A stretch of DNA of 64,000 bases from Deltaproteobacteria bacterium (GCA_016218725.1 JACRDB010000027.1:19911-83910), one strand, 5' to 3'. Positions 28,176 to 37,642 are shown, counted from the stretch's first letter. Translations and numbers: made by a program. Notes: generated by a model not told the origin, from the letters alone.

Positions 28176-30491
28176 TCACATGGGGGCGATGGGGACCACG
28201 GAGAGGACGTAGGCGTCGGTGCCCGTACGGACCAGGCTGCCGGCGGGGCGGAAGATCCTGGCGCAGACCGTGTAGTTGCCCGCGGGGAGCATGGAGGCCC
28301 AGGGGTAGAGCGCGCGGCGGTTGCCGTCCACGGTGCCGCAGGAGCCCGGGCCGGAGTTCTGGGCGATGCCCCGGAGCTGCCCGTCGGGGCTGTACACGTC
28401 CAGGACGATGCTGGCGCTGAAGGGGTTGGGGCAGCGGCCATTGCCGTCGCTGACCGACGCGAGGATGCCGCCGTTCATGGCCACGGTGACATTGACGCAG
28501 TCCACGTCGCCGAGGGGGAGCGAGCCCCGGACGTTGCGGGCCATGGTGGCGGGCATGCCGGCCTGCATGGCGTTGTTGTTGGGCTCGGTCTCCATGGCCA
28601 CCATGGCCGAGCAGGTGCCGGCGTTGTAGGCCGTGGGCTGGCACACGGACCCCATGGGGCAGCGGGTGCGGCCGTTGAGCGGGTCGCACATCCCGCCCGC
28701 GGCGGCGGTGCTCTGGCAGACGCCCGCGGTGAGGAAGGACCCCGAGCAGGTGAGCATCGCCCCGCAGGGCATCTCGCCGGGGCGGCAGTCGGAGCCCGCG
28801 GCGGAGCCGTCGGCCACGCAGGTGCCTTCGAGCGCTGAGCCCATGTTGAGCACGCAGGAGAAGCCGTCGGCGCAGCGGCGGTTCAGCCGGTGGCAGGGGC
28901 CCCCGGCCATCATCTGGACCTCGGAGCACAGGCCCGCCTCGCCCAGGGTCGAGCAGGTGACCGAGCCGTCACAGCGCATGGTGGCGCCCGGCCGGCACCG
29001 CCCGCCGAGGGAGCCCTCGGCGAAGCACCGGCCGTTGTACCGGTCGGACAGGTCCGTCAGGAGGCAGGTCGACCCGGCGGGGCAGTCCGCGTCGGGGCTG
29101 CAGGCCCCGCCCGCCATGGACGGGTTGATGCAATGCTCAGCGCCGCTCTCGCCGACGGGGAGGCAGCGCAGGGCGCCGTCGCAGCGCGGCTCGGCCATGC
29201 GGCAGTCCGTGCGGGCCGCGGAGCCATTGGGCAGGCAGCGGCCGAGGACGGCGCCGCCGTTGGCGGTCACGCAGGTCTGGCCCATGGGGCAGAGCACCCG
29301 GCCGGTGACGCACTCGCCCATGGGCATGGCGACGCGCTCGCAGGTGGGGGTGGTGTCCGAAGGGTCGAGCTCCACGGAGCAGGTGAAGCCCATGTCACAG
29401 CGCCCGCCCATGGCGCCCATGGAGCGGCAGTTGGTGCCCGAGGCGGTGCCGTCCCGGGTGCAGACGCCCTCGCTGGACCCGAGGATGGGGTTCAGGCAGG
29501 TGTGCCCGGCCTCGCACTGGTGGAACGCGTCGCAGGCCATGCCGGCCGTCACGCGCTGGGCGCAGGTGCTGTTGACGCACGCCAGGGTCATGTCGCACTC
29601 CGGCGCGCTGGCCCGGCAGGGGGCGCCCAGGGACGAGCCCGCCGCGCGGCAGGTGCCCATGGTCCCGAAGGGCGTCATGGGGACGCAGGACAACCCCGTG
29701 TCACAGCGGGTGGTGAGCCCGTTGGTGGTGCAGGGCATGCCTGCGCCCACGGGCATCTGCTCGGTGATGGTGAGGTCGTAGGCGCCGTGGTCCGTGGTGC
29801 CGCTGCCCGGCGGGAAGAACCCGCCCATCAAGATGTACACGGTGGTGCCGGGCATGAGCACCTCGGTGGTCACGAGCGAGCTCACGCGCCGGTCGGCGGA
29901 GGCCTCGAACTCGGGGTCGTCGTCGTTGCACACGGCGCTGTTGAGCGCGGTCTGGCAGCGGCCCGTGACCCACAGCACGGTGTCAAAGGTCCGGGGTGTG
30001 CCGGGGTTCGTGGTGCTGATCCGCAGGGCCGCCGGGGCGCTCCCCACGGTGTACGACAGCACCTGCTGCCCGGTCATCTGCACGCACCCGCGACCGCCCG
30101 TGGGGGCGGACACGGGCGTGCGCCCGGTGGGAGGCCGCCCCATGGTCTGGGACATGTACGCCTCGTCGGTGTTGCCCATGTAGCGCAGGGTGCCGCCCAT
30201 GCGCATCCCGGCCATGTTCAGGTTGACCACCGGCAGCCCGGCGCAGGTGCCCGCGGGGCCCCCGTCCGTGGTGTCCCCCGGGCGGTCCGCCGGGCGGTCC
30301 GTGGGAGCGCTGTCCGGGCGCGCGCCGGTGTCCCCGGTGGACGTGTCCAGGGTCCCGGTGTCACCCGTGACCGTGGTGTCCGGCGGGGGCGCCGTGTCCG
30401 CGCCCGCGTCGTTGGTCGGCGCCGTGCCCGAGCACGCCACCAGGGCGCTGCCGACAAGCAGCGCAAAGCCAGTACCTGCAAGACCTCTCAT
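28176..30491 (-). CDS. Cys-rich lipoprotein with repeated disulfide modules and PPC-like domain
   Basis: A 771-residue predicted lipoprotein starting at ATG 30491 (signal peptide, lipobox VAC). An Asp/Thr/Pro linker (about 20-70) precedes an N-terminal PPC-like domain (about 80-240). A long Cys-rich region (about 240-620) is built from roughly 50-60-residue modules of the form 'GSAxGxxCR...C...L.C...C.....GGxC.....C..G..C', for example DGSAAGSDCRPGEMPC. It ends with another PPC-like domain (TEPNNNAMQAG onward). Such proteins are common surface lipoproteins in myxobacteria; the function is unknown. It is divergent from the CtpA-like protease gene with a 134-bp shared promoter region. Confidence 0.8.
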   Translation of the reverse strand: MRGLAGTGFALLVGSALVACSGTAPTNDAGADTAPPPDTTVTGDTGTLDTSTGDTGARPDSAPTDRPADRPGDTTDGGPAGTCAGLPVVNLNMAGMRMGGTLRYMGNTDEAYMSQTMGRPPTGRTPVSAPTGGRGCVQMTGQQVLSYTVGSAPAALRISTTNPGTPRTFDTVLWVTGRCQTALNSAVCNDDDPEFEASADRRVSSLVTTEVLMPGTTVYILMGGFFPPGSGTTDHGAYDLTITEQMPVGAGMPCTTNGLTTRCDTGLSCVPMTPFGTMGTCRAAGSSLGAPCRASAPECDMTLACVNSTCAQRVTAGMACDAFHQCEAGHTCLNPILGSSEGVCTRDGTASGTNCRSMGAMGGRCDMGFTCSVELDPSDTTPTCERVAMPMGECVTGRVLCPMGQTCVTANGGAVLGRCLPNGSAARTDCRMAEPRCDGALRCLPVGESGAEHCINPSMAGGACSPDADCPAGSTCLLTDLSDRYNGRCFAEGSLGGRCRPGATMRCDGSVTCSTLGEAGLCSEVQMMAGGPCHRLNRRCADGFSCVLNMGSALEGTCVADGSAAGSDCRPGEMPCGAMLTCSGSFLTAGVCQSTAAAGGMCDPLNGRTRCPMGSVCQPTAYNAGTCSAMVAMETEPNNNAMQAGMPATMARNVRGSLPLGDVDCVNVTVAMNGGILASVSDGNGRCPNPFSASIVLDVYSPDGQLRGIAQNSGPGSCGTVDGNRRALYPWASMLPAGNYTVCARIFRPAGSLVRTGTDAYVLSVVPIAPM

Positions 30492-30625
30492 GGAAGATTC
30501 TCCTCTGGGCAGCCCACCCGATCGTCGGAGTACGCTCCGCGGGCGCGGCAGTGTCTCACCTTTCCCCACGTCGTCAAGGGGACCCCGGTTTTGGAGGTGC
30601 CCCGCGGCGGGGTACAGTGCCCGCC

Positions 30626-31999
30626 ATGGAAGTCCGTCGTTCCGTGCGCGCCCTGGGGCTTTGTCTGGCCTTCGGGGCGACCTTTGGGGCCGGGGTGCTC
30701 TGCGACCGCCAGGCCCATTCGATCCCTCCGAGGGCGTCGCCGTACCGTCGGCTCGGGATCGTGGCCCAGGTGCTGGCCCACATTGAGAACTCCTACGTGG
30801 ACCCGGTGGACGAAGACCGCCTCATCGATGGCGCCATTCGGGGAATGGTGAACACCCTGGACCCCCACAGCGCCTACCTGGACGCCGAGGAGTACGCCCT
30901 CCTGGAGAGCGAGGCCACCGGGCAGTTCGGGGGCATCGGCGTGGAGATCGACGCCCGCGGGGACTACCTCACGGTGATCTCTCCCATCGCGGGCTCCCCC
31001 GCGGCGAGGGCCGGGGTGCGCGCGGGTGACGAGCTCCTGGCGGTGGACGGCCAGGACGCCCGGGGCCTGGACGTAGACGAAGCCGTGCGTCGCATGCGCG
31101 GGGCGCCGGGGACGCACGTGAGGGTGGTCCTGCGCCGCCGGGGGCAGACCGAGCCCCTGAGGCTCGACCTGGTGCGCGAGGTGGTGCGCGTGACCTCCGT
31201 GGAGGCGCACCTCCTCGATGACGGCGTGGGGTACGTGAACCTCCGGGCCTTCCAGGAGCGCTCCAGCCAGGAGGTGAGCGCCGCCCTGGACCGACTGACA
31301 CGCTCCGCCGGGGGCTCCCTCCGGGGCCTGGTGCTGGACCTGAGGAACAACCCCGGGGGCCTTCTGGACGAGGCCATCTTCATCGCCGATCAGTTCCTGG
31401 CCAGCGGGGTGATCGTGAGCACCCGGGGCCGCGACGGCGCCGCCCAGGACGAGGCCCGGGCCCATGTCGCAGGCACCCGACCGGAGTTCCCCATCGTGAT
31501 CCTGGTGAACGAGTACACGGCCAGCGCCGCGGAGATCGTGGCCGGGGCCCTCCAGGACCACCACCGGGCCACCCTCGTAGGCACCCGCACCTTCGGCAAG
31601 GGGAGCGTGCAGACGGTGATCGACCTCCCCGACGGCGGCGCGCTCAAGCTCACCATCGCGCGGTATTTCACCCCGAGCGGCCGGAGCATCCAGGCCCAGG
31701 GCATCGCCCCGGACGTGCAGGTGGAGGCCGTGGACCTGCCCACACCCCCCGCGGCGGACTCGCCCGAGGCCCCCGAGCGCGAGCGGGACCTCGCGCGGCA
31801 CCTGCCCAACAGCAACCAGGGCGACCCCACGCCGCCGTCAGTGCCCGGCAGCGACCTCCGGGACCTCCAGCTCCGGGTGGGCTACCAGCTCGTCCGGGGC
31901 ATGCTCCGGGACGCCGCCCGACCGACGGGTGCGGGGTCCACGCCGCAGGCACCCGCGGAGGCGGCTCCGCCGAGGGAACCCGCGCAGCCGAGGCCTTGA
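30626..31999 (+). CDS. Carboxyl-terminal processing protease (S41 family)
   Basis: A 457-residue protein with an N-terminal hydrophobic anchor, a helical CTP N-domain, a PDZ domain (about 95-180; GIGVEIDARGDYLTVISP) and an S41 peptidase domain (about 195-380). The catalytic Ser is in NEYTASAAEIVAGAL (near 300) and the Lys in TFGKGSVQT (near 326). It therefore belongs to the CtpA/Prc-type periplasmic proteases, which trim C-termini and degrade or mature envelope proteins. The C-terminus is Pro/Ala-rich. ATG 30626 is the first in-frame Met with the anchor. It converges on the MopE-like lipoprotein across a strong hairpin. Confidence 0.94.
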   Translation: MEVRRSVRALGLCLAFGATFGAGVLCDRQAHSIPPRASPYRRLGIVAQVLAHIENSYVDPVDEDRLIDGAIRGMVNTLDPHSAYLDAEEYALLESEATGQFGGIGVEIDARGDYLTVISPIAGSPAARAGVRAGDELLAVDGQDARGLDVDEAVRRMRGAPGTHVRVVLRRRGQTEPLRLDLVREVVRVTSVEAHLLDDGVGYVNLRAFQERSSQEVSAALDRLTRSAGGSLRGLVLDLRNNPGGLLDEAIFIADQFLASGVIVSTRGRDGAAQDEARAHVAGTRPEFPIVILVNEYTASAAEIVAGALQDHHRATLVGTRTFGKGSVQTVIDLPDGGALKLTIARYFTPSGRSIQAQGIAPDVQVEAVDLPTPPAADSPEAPERERDLARHLPNSNQGDPTPPSVPGSDLRDLQLRVGYQLVRGMLRDAARPTGAGSTPQAPAEAAPPREPAQPRP

Positions 32000-32014
32000 G
32001 GGCGCGGCCCACTG

Positions 32015-32047
32015 CCACGGAGTGACGGCGGTACCGTCACCCCGTGG
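32015..32047. terminator. Bidirectional hairpin terminator between convergent genes
   Basis: A 14-bp stem with one mismatch (CCACGGAGTGACGG and CCGTCACCCCGTGG) and a 5-nt CGGTA loop lies 15 bp beyond the protease stop and 13 bp before the lipoprotein stop. It is the only structure in this 61-bp space. The stem is stable in both orientations; a T-rich stretch (TGTTGCTT) follows on the plus strand. Confidence 0.75.
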
Positions 32048-32060
32048 TGTTGCTTCGAGG

Positions 32061-33824
32061 TCAGTCGCCGGTACGAATACGAATGCCCGGGGGGTTCGGG
32101 CAGGGCAGGCAGAGCCGCTGGCCGGCCAGGAGGATGCCCTGCATCCCGCCCGCGCACCGCGGGCTACACGCCCAGGACTCGAGCTCCGGGCGGAACACCC
32201 GGAAGCACCCCGGGGCGCACTCCGCGGGGGGCCTCGGCGTGCAGAGCGCGCGGGAGCCGAAGATCCCGCCGTAGCGCACCACCATCTCGCAGCCGCGGTC
32301 ACACACCCAGGCGTAGTCCCGACGGTACGTCGGGTGGCGCCCCGGCGGGCACTCGGGCGGCGGCTCCACGCACTGGAAGCGCCCGGGGGTGACCTCCGCG
32401 GATACCCGCCCCTCGGGGCAGCGCGAGGCCTCGCAGACCTGCGTCATGAGCGGCAGGCCGTCACCCATCTGAATGCCGCACATCGGCGCGGCCGTCACCG
32501 GCCGGAGCCGGTAGATCGCCTGCTGGCCCATCGGGCAGATGCAGCTCTCGTCCACGCGGCCGTCGCAGCTGTCGTCCACGCCGTTGCACAGCTCGTTGCC
32601 CGGGAGCACCTGGCCGGTGCACGCGCCCCAGCGGGAGTCGCTCCCGCAGACCATCCGCCCCGCGGCGCAGCGCCCGCGGCCCGAGGTCCCCGAGGGGCCA
32701 TCGTAGCAGGGCCGCATCTCACCCGGGGTGCACGGGCAGCCCTCGTCCGTGGAGCCGTCGCAGGTGTCGTCCGCGCCGTTGCAGGTCTCGGCCATGAGCG
32801 GCAGCACCATGCCGTAGCAGGCCGTCCAGGTGGAGCCGCCGTCGGTGCGCTCCACGCAGCGCCGGAAGCCCCGGCGGCACATCCCGCGGTCCGCGCTGCC
32901 CGCCGGGCCCGTGTAGCAGTCCTCCACGGCGCCGAGCTCGCAGGAGCAGCCCTCGTCGGTCATCCCGTCGCAGTCGTCGTCGTGGCCGTTGCAGCTCTCG
33001 AAGGCCGGCACCACCATGTCGTTGCACTCGCCCCAGCGCAGCCCCATGCCGGGCTCCATCTGACACGCCTGCGTGCCGCTGCGGCAGACGCCCACGCCCG
33101 GGGTGCCCATGGGCCCGCCGTAGCACGGCCGGGTCATGCCCTCCGCGGGGCAGGAGCACCCCTCGTCGATGAACCCGTCGCAGTTGTCGTCCATGCCGTT
33201 GCAGGTCTCCATCTCCGGCCGACCGAAGCCCACGCACGCCGCCCACACCCGGGCCGCCGTGCAGGTCATCCGGCCGAAGCCGCAGCGCGTCCCGCCCGCC
33301 TCGTCGGGCCGCCCCGGGTAGCACGAAGCGGTCTCCCCCGGCGTGCACGGGCAGTCCTCGTTCACGATGCCGTCGCCGTCGTCGTCCAGGGCGTTGTCGC
33401 AGTTCTCGCCCCCGACCATGGTCCCGATCACCTCTCGGGGCGGCAGGCCGCTGCCGCCGTCGTCCACCGGGCCCGAGCCGTCCCCGCCCGAGGTGCCATC
33501 CCCGCCCGAAGTGCCGTCCCCGCCCGAAGTGCCGTCCCCGCCCGAGGTGCCGTCCCCGCCCGAGGTGCCGTCTCCACCCGAGGTGCCGTCTCCACCCGAG
33601 GTGCCGTCTCCCCCGGTGGTGCCATCACCGCCGGTGGCGCCGTCTCCGCCGTTGGTGTCCGCAGGGAAGGGGTCCCGGGTGTCGATCCCGAGACCCGTAT
33701 CTCCGCCGCCACCCCCCGTGTCCATGGCCTGCCCGGCGTCCCCCGTGGCGCCGTCATCGGCGCCGGTACACCCGAGGGCGACCAGCACCCCTAGAAGCCC
33801 AACCCAACGGACGTGTGCTCGCAT
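32061..33824 (-). CDS. MopE-like lipoprotein with (GGDGTS)n repeats and Cys/Asp motifs
   Basis: A 587-residue predicted lipoprotein with lipobox ALGC. A Gly/Asp linker contains about nine GGDGTS-type hexapeptides (roughly 58-112). The body carries five or more copies of the motif C-N-G-x-D-D-x-C-D-G-x-x-D-E-x-C (for example CNGMDDNCDGFIDEGC), a pattern known from MopE-like copper- or metal-binding proteins. Between the motifs are conserved Cys-containing loops such as CYPGRPDEAGGTRCGFGRM. The C-terminus (about 470-587) has additional Cys pairs. It is probably surface-exposed and may bind calcium or copper, which is inference from the motif. Confidence 0.85.
   Translation of the reverse strand: MRAHVRWVGLLGVLVALGCTGADDGATGDAGQAMDTGGGGGDTGLGIDTRDPFPADTNGGDGATGGDGTTGGDGTSGGDGTSGGDGTSGGDGTSGGDGTSGGDGTSGGDGTSGGDGSGPVDDGGSGLPPREVIGTMVGGENCDNALDDDGDGIVNEDCPCTPGETASCYPGRPDEAGGTRCGFGRMTCTAARVWAACVGFGRPEMETCNGMDDNCDGFIDEGCSCPAEGMTRPCYGGPMGTPGVGVCRSGTQACQMEPGMGLRWGECNDMVVPAFESCNGHDDDCDGMTDEGCSCELGAVEDCYTGPAGSADRGMCRRGFRRCVERTDGGSTWTACYGMVLPLMAETCNGADDTCDGSTDEGCPCTPGEMRPCYDGPSGTSGRGRCAAGRMVCGSDSRWGACTGQVLPGNELCNGVDDSCDGRVDESCICPMGQQAIYRLRPVTAAPMCGIQMGDGLPLMTQVCEASRCPEGRVSAEVTPGRFQCVEPPPECPPGRHPTYRRDYAWVCDRGCEMVVRYGGIFGSRALCTPRPPAECAPGCFRVFRPELESWACSPRCAGGMQGILLAGQRLCLPCPNPPGIRIRTGD
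33472..33651 (-). repeat. 18-bp tandem repeat encoding GGDGTS
   Basis: About nine in-phase copies of an 18-bp unit (GAGGTGCCGTCCCCGCCC-like in the plus strand; units start at 33490, 33508, 33526 and so on to 33651), with a degenerate copy at the left end. Neighbouring units share the same substitutions (for example T and A in units 5-6), as expected for recent expansion by slippage or unequal crossing-over. It encodes the Gly/Asp linker of the MopE-like lipoprotein. Confidence 0.9.
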
Positions 33825-33946
33825 CGACGGAGACCTCCTGCCAGGGACCAGCGTGGTGAATGGTGCGAGTCTCGCCCGAACACTCCCACTGCGTCAATGT
33901 GCCCCGCCCTTGCCTTGGACCGCCTCGGGGCGCTAGGCACCCGCCC

Positions 33947-35053
33947 ATGAGCGAGCTTCGAGCCACGTACCGCGCCGCGGTCCTCCCGGCGCCCCACCAG
34001 CCCGTCCGGGTGGAGGAACTCCCGGCGCCAGACCTCTCTCCCGGGGGAGCGCTTCTAAAAGTGCTCTACAGCGAGGTTTGCGGCACCGACGTGCACCTCC
34101 TGCGGGGCAAGCTCAAGGGCGTCCCGTACCCGCTCATCCCGGGCCACGTCTCCGTGGGCGTCATCGCCGCCCTCCCCAAACCCTTGATGGACGTCAATGA
34201 CCAGCCCTTCCGCGAGGGCGACACGGTGACCTTCCTGGACGTCCACGAGACCTGCGGGGCCTGCCACGCGTGCCTGGTCACCCGGCAGAGCACCCGCTGC
34301 CCCTCGCGCAAGGTCTACGGCATCACCTACGGCGCCCGGGACGGCCTCCTCGGAGGCTGGAGCGAGGCCCTCTGGATGAAGCCCGGCGTCAAGCTCATCC
34401 ACCTCCCGAAGGACCTGGAGCCCGAGACCTACATCGGCGGAGGCTGCGGCCTGGTCACCGCCCTCCACGCCGTGGACCGCGCGGACATCGCCCTCGGGGA
34501 CACCGTGGTGGTGCTCGGCGCCGGCCCCGTGGGGCAGTCCATCGCGGCCTTCAGCGCCCTCTCCGGCGCCTCCGACGTGATCGTGATCGGCGCGCCCTCG
34601 GATCGCCTGGCCTTCGCCCTGAAGATGGGCGCCAGCCACACCATTGACCTCCAGCAACCGCCCGAGGAGCGCCTGGAGCGCGTCTGGTCCCGCACCCGCG
34701 GCCGCGGCGCCGACGTGGTCATCGAGGCCGCCGGCGCCCCCGAGGCCGTCTCCCAGGCCCTGGACCTGGTGCGCGATGGGGGCCGTGTGGTGGTGTGTGG
34801 TCACTACACCGACAACGGTCCCGCGAGCATCCACCCCCACTGGCAGCTCAACCGCAAGCACGTAGAGCTCCGGGGCTGCTGGGGGAGTGACTTCTCGCAC
34901 TTCTACCGGGCGGTGCACCTGGTGGCGCGGCACCAGCAGCGCTTCGCCTGGAGGGAGCTGGCCAGCAGGCGCTTCACGTTGGACCAGGCCAACGAGGCCC
35001 TGGCCGCGGTGGAGCGCCGGGAGCTGGTCAAGGCGCTGATCGTGCCGGGGTAG
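33947..35053 (+). CDS. Zinc-dependent medium-chain dehydrogenase
   Basis: A 368-residue alcohol dehydrogenase-like enzyme of the MDR family. Catalytic zinc ligands are suggested by SEVCGTDVHL and the following GHVSVG (GHV in place of GHE). Structural-zinc cysteines lie in CGACHACLVTRQSTRC. The Rossmann motif VLGAGPVGQ lies near residue 190 and the NAD(P)-binding region follows. It oxidises or reduces an unknown alcohol/aldehyde with NAD(P). The ATG at 33947 is chosen; upstream sequence reads through the divergent lipoprotein leader. It is followed by a PNGase F-like lipoprotein gene 14 bp downstream, so co-transcription is likely. Confidence 0.92.
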   Translation: MSELRATYRAAVLPAPHQPVRVEELPAPDLSPGGALLKVLYSEVCGTDVHLLRGKLKGVPYPLIPGHVSVGVIAALPKPLMDVNDQPFREGDTVTFLDVHETCGACHACLVTRQSTRCPSRKVYGITYGARDGLLGGWSEALWMKPGVKLIHLPKDLEPETYIGGGCGLVTALHAVDRADIALGDTVVVLGAGPVGQSIAAFSALSGASDVIVIGAPSDRLAFALKMGASHTIDLQQPPEERLERVWSRTRGRGADVVIEAAGAPEAVSQALDLVRDGGRVVVCGHYTDNGPASIHPHWQLNRKHVELRGCWGSDFSHFYRAVHLVARHQQRFAWRELASRRFTLDQANEALAAVERRELVKALIVPG

Positions 35054-35067
35054 GCTATCTTTCACGG

Positions 35068-36774
35068 ATGCGCGTTCGGTTCTTCCTTGGAGCGGTTCTT
35101 CTCCTTGGCTGTTCGCAACCCCCAGCGGCGCCGGCCGCGGACGCCGGGCTCCAGGACCTGGAGGACCGCGCCGCGGCGCCGGACGCCCCCCAGGACGCCG
35201 CTCCAGACGCCTCCGCCGACGCTCCCGCGGACGGCAGGGCGCCCTCCAGGCCCTTTTCCCAGGGGCCCTACGGGGTGCGCCCGAGGGACCTGGCGGGGCC
35301 CTTCACGGTGACCACACCAGAGGGCCCCTGGTCCTTCCAGGACTCCTGGACCGGGGAGGACAGCTACGTCTTCCTGGTGGTGACCACCAGCTCGTACAGC
35401 ACCAACCTCCTGCGGGGCTCCCTCGCGGGGATGCTGGAGCGCTCACCCCGGAACGTGCATTACTTCTTCCTCCAGAGCGGCGCCGCGAGCGCGCTGGAGG
35501 CGCTCCGGGCGCGCTTCGGGACGGAGCTCGGGGACCTCCCGGAGGCCGACCGCGAGCACTGGGGCCCGAGGCTCCACTACGTCCCGGACGACGTCACCAC
35601 GCAGATGAACTGGCTCGGGGACCTGGTGCGCGCCCGCCGGAGGACCGCCAACATGGTTCCCCGCTACGAGTCCGTGCAGTGGGCCGTGGACCGCGCCCAG
35701 CGCGTCCGGGAGGTGGGGCAGCTCGGCCGCCTGGCCTCCGGGGGCCTGCGGCTGGAGCTGTCGTTCCTGGGCAACGAGGCGCGGTACTACAACTTCGAGT
35801 TCGAGCGCGAGGAGCGCCTCCGGCGCGAGCGAGGCACCACCGTGGTGGAGCTCCTCCGGAACGAGACCGTGATCCAGGACGCATACCCCGAGGTCATGCT
35901 CCCGAGCGCCGAGGCCATGGCCACGTTTGACACGCTGGAGGTGGACCTCACGACGGACTGCGTGAACCACCGGGACGGTGACTGCGGCGCCTGGGACTAC
36001 CTCTCGCACCTGTGGCTCTGCGAGGCGCCCGCCGGCCCCGGAGGCGGCGCCGACGCGGGCGCCCCGGACGGGATGGTGCCCCCGCCCCGGTGCCCCACGG
36101 AGCTTGCCCGCTGGATCACCACCTACTGGCGCGAGGGCCGCTGGGTGACGGACATCTCCGGCGTCCTGCCGCTCCTGCGCGAGGGCGGCCGCCAGCGCTT
36201 CCGGTGGTACGCCAGCCGACAGTTCGACCCACGGCCCGCGAGCTACATCGCGAGCCTCTCCCTGCGCTTCTCCAACCGTGGCCGGGGCATGCGGCCCGTG
36301 GAGGCCCGGAGGGTATACGAGGGCGGCGCCCTCAACGCGGACTACAACGCCCGGCACCCGCCGGTGCGCTTCACCGTACCCGACGGCACCCGTCGGGTGG
36401 AGCTCTACACCCTGGTCACGGGCCACGGGGCCGAGACGCGCCAGTGCGCGGAGTTCTGCAACCACACGCACCACCTCCGGGTGAACGGCACCGACCACCC
36501 GATCACCTTCCCCGAGGCCCAGACCCAGGACGGCTGCACGGACCGCGTAGACCAGGGCGTGGTGCCCAACCAGCACGGCACCTGGTACTTCGGTCGCGGC
36601 GGCTGGTGCCCCGGCTGGGATGTGCGCCCCCACCTCGCGGACATCACCGCGGACCTGCGCCCCGGCATGGAGAACGAGCTCACTTACGAGGCCCTTATCG
36701 GCACCGCCAGGCCCGCTCCCATGACGGGTTACGGCAACGTCGTCCTGACGACGTACCTCGTCTTCTGGCGCTGA
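35068..36774 (+). CDS. PNGase F-like lipoprotein
   Basis: A 568-residue predicted lipoprotein with lipobox LLGC and an Asp/Ala/Pro linker (about 18-65). Residues about 285-400 carry DCGAWDYLSHLWLC, and the C-terminal part carries CAEFCNHTHHLRVNG and then GTWYFGRGGWCPGW. These are the hallmark segments of the two eight-stranded beta-jelly rolls of peptide:N-glycosidase F. PNGase F cleaves N-linked glycans from asparagine. The N-terminal domain before about 285 is unrecognised. The position of the catalytic Asp/Glu residues should be checked by alignment. It is downstream of the dehydrogenase gene. The likely location is the cell surface. Confidence 0.82.
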   Translation: MRVRFFLGAVLLLGCSQPPAAPAADAGLQDLEDRAAAPDAPQDAAPDASADAPADGRAPSRPFSQGPYGVRPRDLAGPFTVTTPEGPWSFQDSWTGEDSYVFLVVTTSSYSTNLLRGSLAGMLERSPRNVHYFFLQSGAASALEALRARFGTELGDLPEADREHWGPRLHYVPDDVTTQMNWLGDLVRARRRTANMVPRYESVQWAVDRAQRVREVGQLGRLASGGLRLELSFLGNEARYYNFEFEREERLRRERGTTVVELLRNETVIQDAYPEVMLPSAEAMATFDTLEVDLTTDCVNHRDGDCGAWDYLSHLWLCEAPAGPGGGADAGAPDGMVPPPRCPTELARWITTYWREGRWVTDISGVLPLLREGGRQRFRWYASRQFDPRPASYIASLSLRFSNRGRGMRPVEARRVYEGGALNADYNARHPPVRFTVPDGTRRVELYTLVTGHGAETRQCAEFCNHTHHLRVNGTDHPITFPEAQTQDGCTDRVDQGVVPNQHGTWYFGRGGWCPGWDVRPHLADITADLRPGMENELTYEALIGTARPAPMTGYGNVVLTTYLVFWR

Positions 36775-36811
36775 GCGCACGGAGCCGGCGCCGCGCTCAC
36801 GCTCATGGCCG

Positions 36812-37642
36812 TCACAGCCCCCGGTGCTCGATGCCGACGCTGAGCGGCACCGTGGCGGCGTTGGACTGCGCCATCAGCACCGTGGCCGCGCCCACGGTGA
36901 CCGCCCAGCGCGGGCTGAACCACCACGACAGGTCCACGCCCAGGCCCACGTAGCGCGTCTGCCCGGTGCCCGGGATGTTCGTCGCCGTCACCGCCCCGAG
37001 CGGCTGGAGCGTGCTCACCGTGACCGCGAACTGGAACCCTACCGGGAAGTGCCAGCCGAACTGCGCCGAGCCGTACACCGCCGGGTCCAGCCCGCTCCGG
37101 GTGAAGGCCCTCAGGCCCGCGTTGCCCGAGAGCCAGCCGCCGCTCCCCACCCCGCGACCGAGCTGCAGCTCCAGGTCCCCCGCGAGCGTGGACACCGTCG
37201 GGCGGTATGCCACCGCGGGCGTCGCCGGGTCCCCGAGGTTGTCACCCCCGACGGGCGGAGTGCCCCCGAGGTGCCCCTCCAGCGCCAGGTTCCAGGTGCC
37301 CTGGAGGAGCCCGAAGCGCGCCCCCGCGTTGAGGTCACCCGTATAGAACGCGGTCTGCCCACGGAACACGGCGACGCCTGCGGGGCGCCCGTAGGCCACC
37401 AGCGTCCAGCGACGGTGGAGCCCCACCTCGGTGTAGAAGTTCAGCGCGTGGTCGCCGTAGCCCGCGCCCGCGGGCACGTTCTGCCCGGACGCCAGGAACA
37501 CGTTGCTCCCGAGGAGCGAGCGCGTCCAGAGCTTGAGGTAGAACGCCCCGGGGTCCTGCATCCAGCCCCCGGCGAGGGCGCTCCCGCCGCGCGACAGGAG
37601 CCCCAGGAAGGCCACGGAGGCCACGATGGCACGGCGCTTCAT
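36812..37642 (-). CDS. Outer-membrane beta-barrel-like protein
   Basis: A 276-residue exported protein with a signal peptide (about 1-24, ending SALA-GG). It has alternating amphipathic strands such as FYTEVGLHRRWTLVAYGR, YVGLGVDLSWWFSPRWAVTVG and a C-terminal PLSVGIEHRGL. No named family was recognised, but the arrangement fits an 8-10-stranded outer-membrane barrel or MetA-pathway-type protein. It starts 7 bp after the stop of the YbjQ-tandem gene on the same strand, so the two may be co-transcribed, and it converges on the PNGase F-like gene. Confidence 0.7.
   Translation of the reverse strand: MKRRAIVASVAFLGLLSRGGSALAGGWMQDPGAFYLKLWTRSLLGSNVFLASGQNVPAGAGYGDHALNFYTEVGLHRRWTLVAYGRPAGVAVFRGQTAFYTGDLNAGARFGLLQGTWNLALEGHLGGTPPVGGDNLGDPATPAVAYRPTVSTLAGDLELQLGRGVGSGGWLSGNAGLRAFTRSGLDPAVYGSAQFGWHFPVGFQFAVTVSTLQPLGAVTATNIPGTGQTRYVGLGVDLSWWFSPRWAVTVGAATVLMAQSNAATVPLSVGIEHRGL

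Noticed and set aside
33472..33651. 18-bp units as a CRISPR array
   Set aside because: There are no unique spacers. The repeats are contiguous and encode in-frame hexapeptides.
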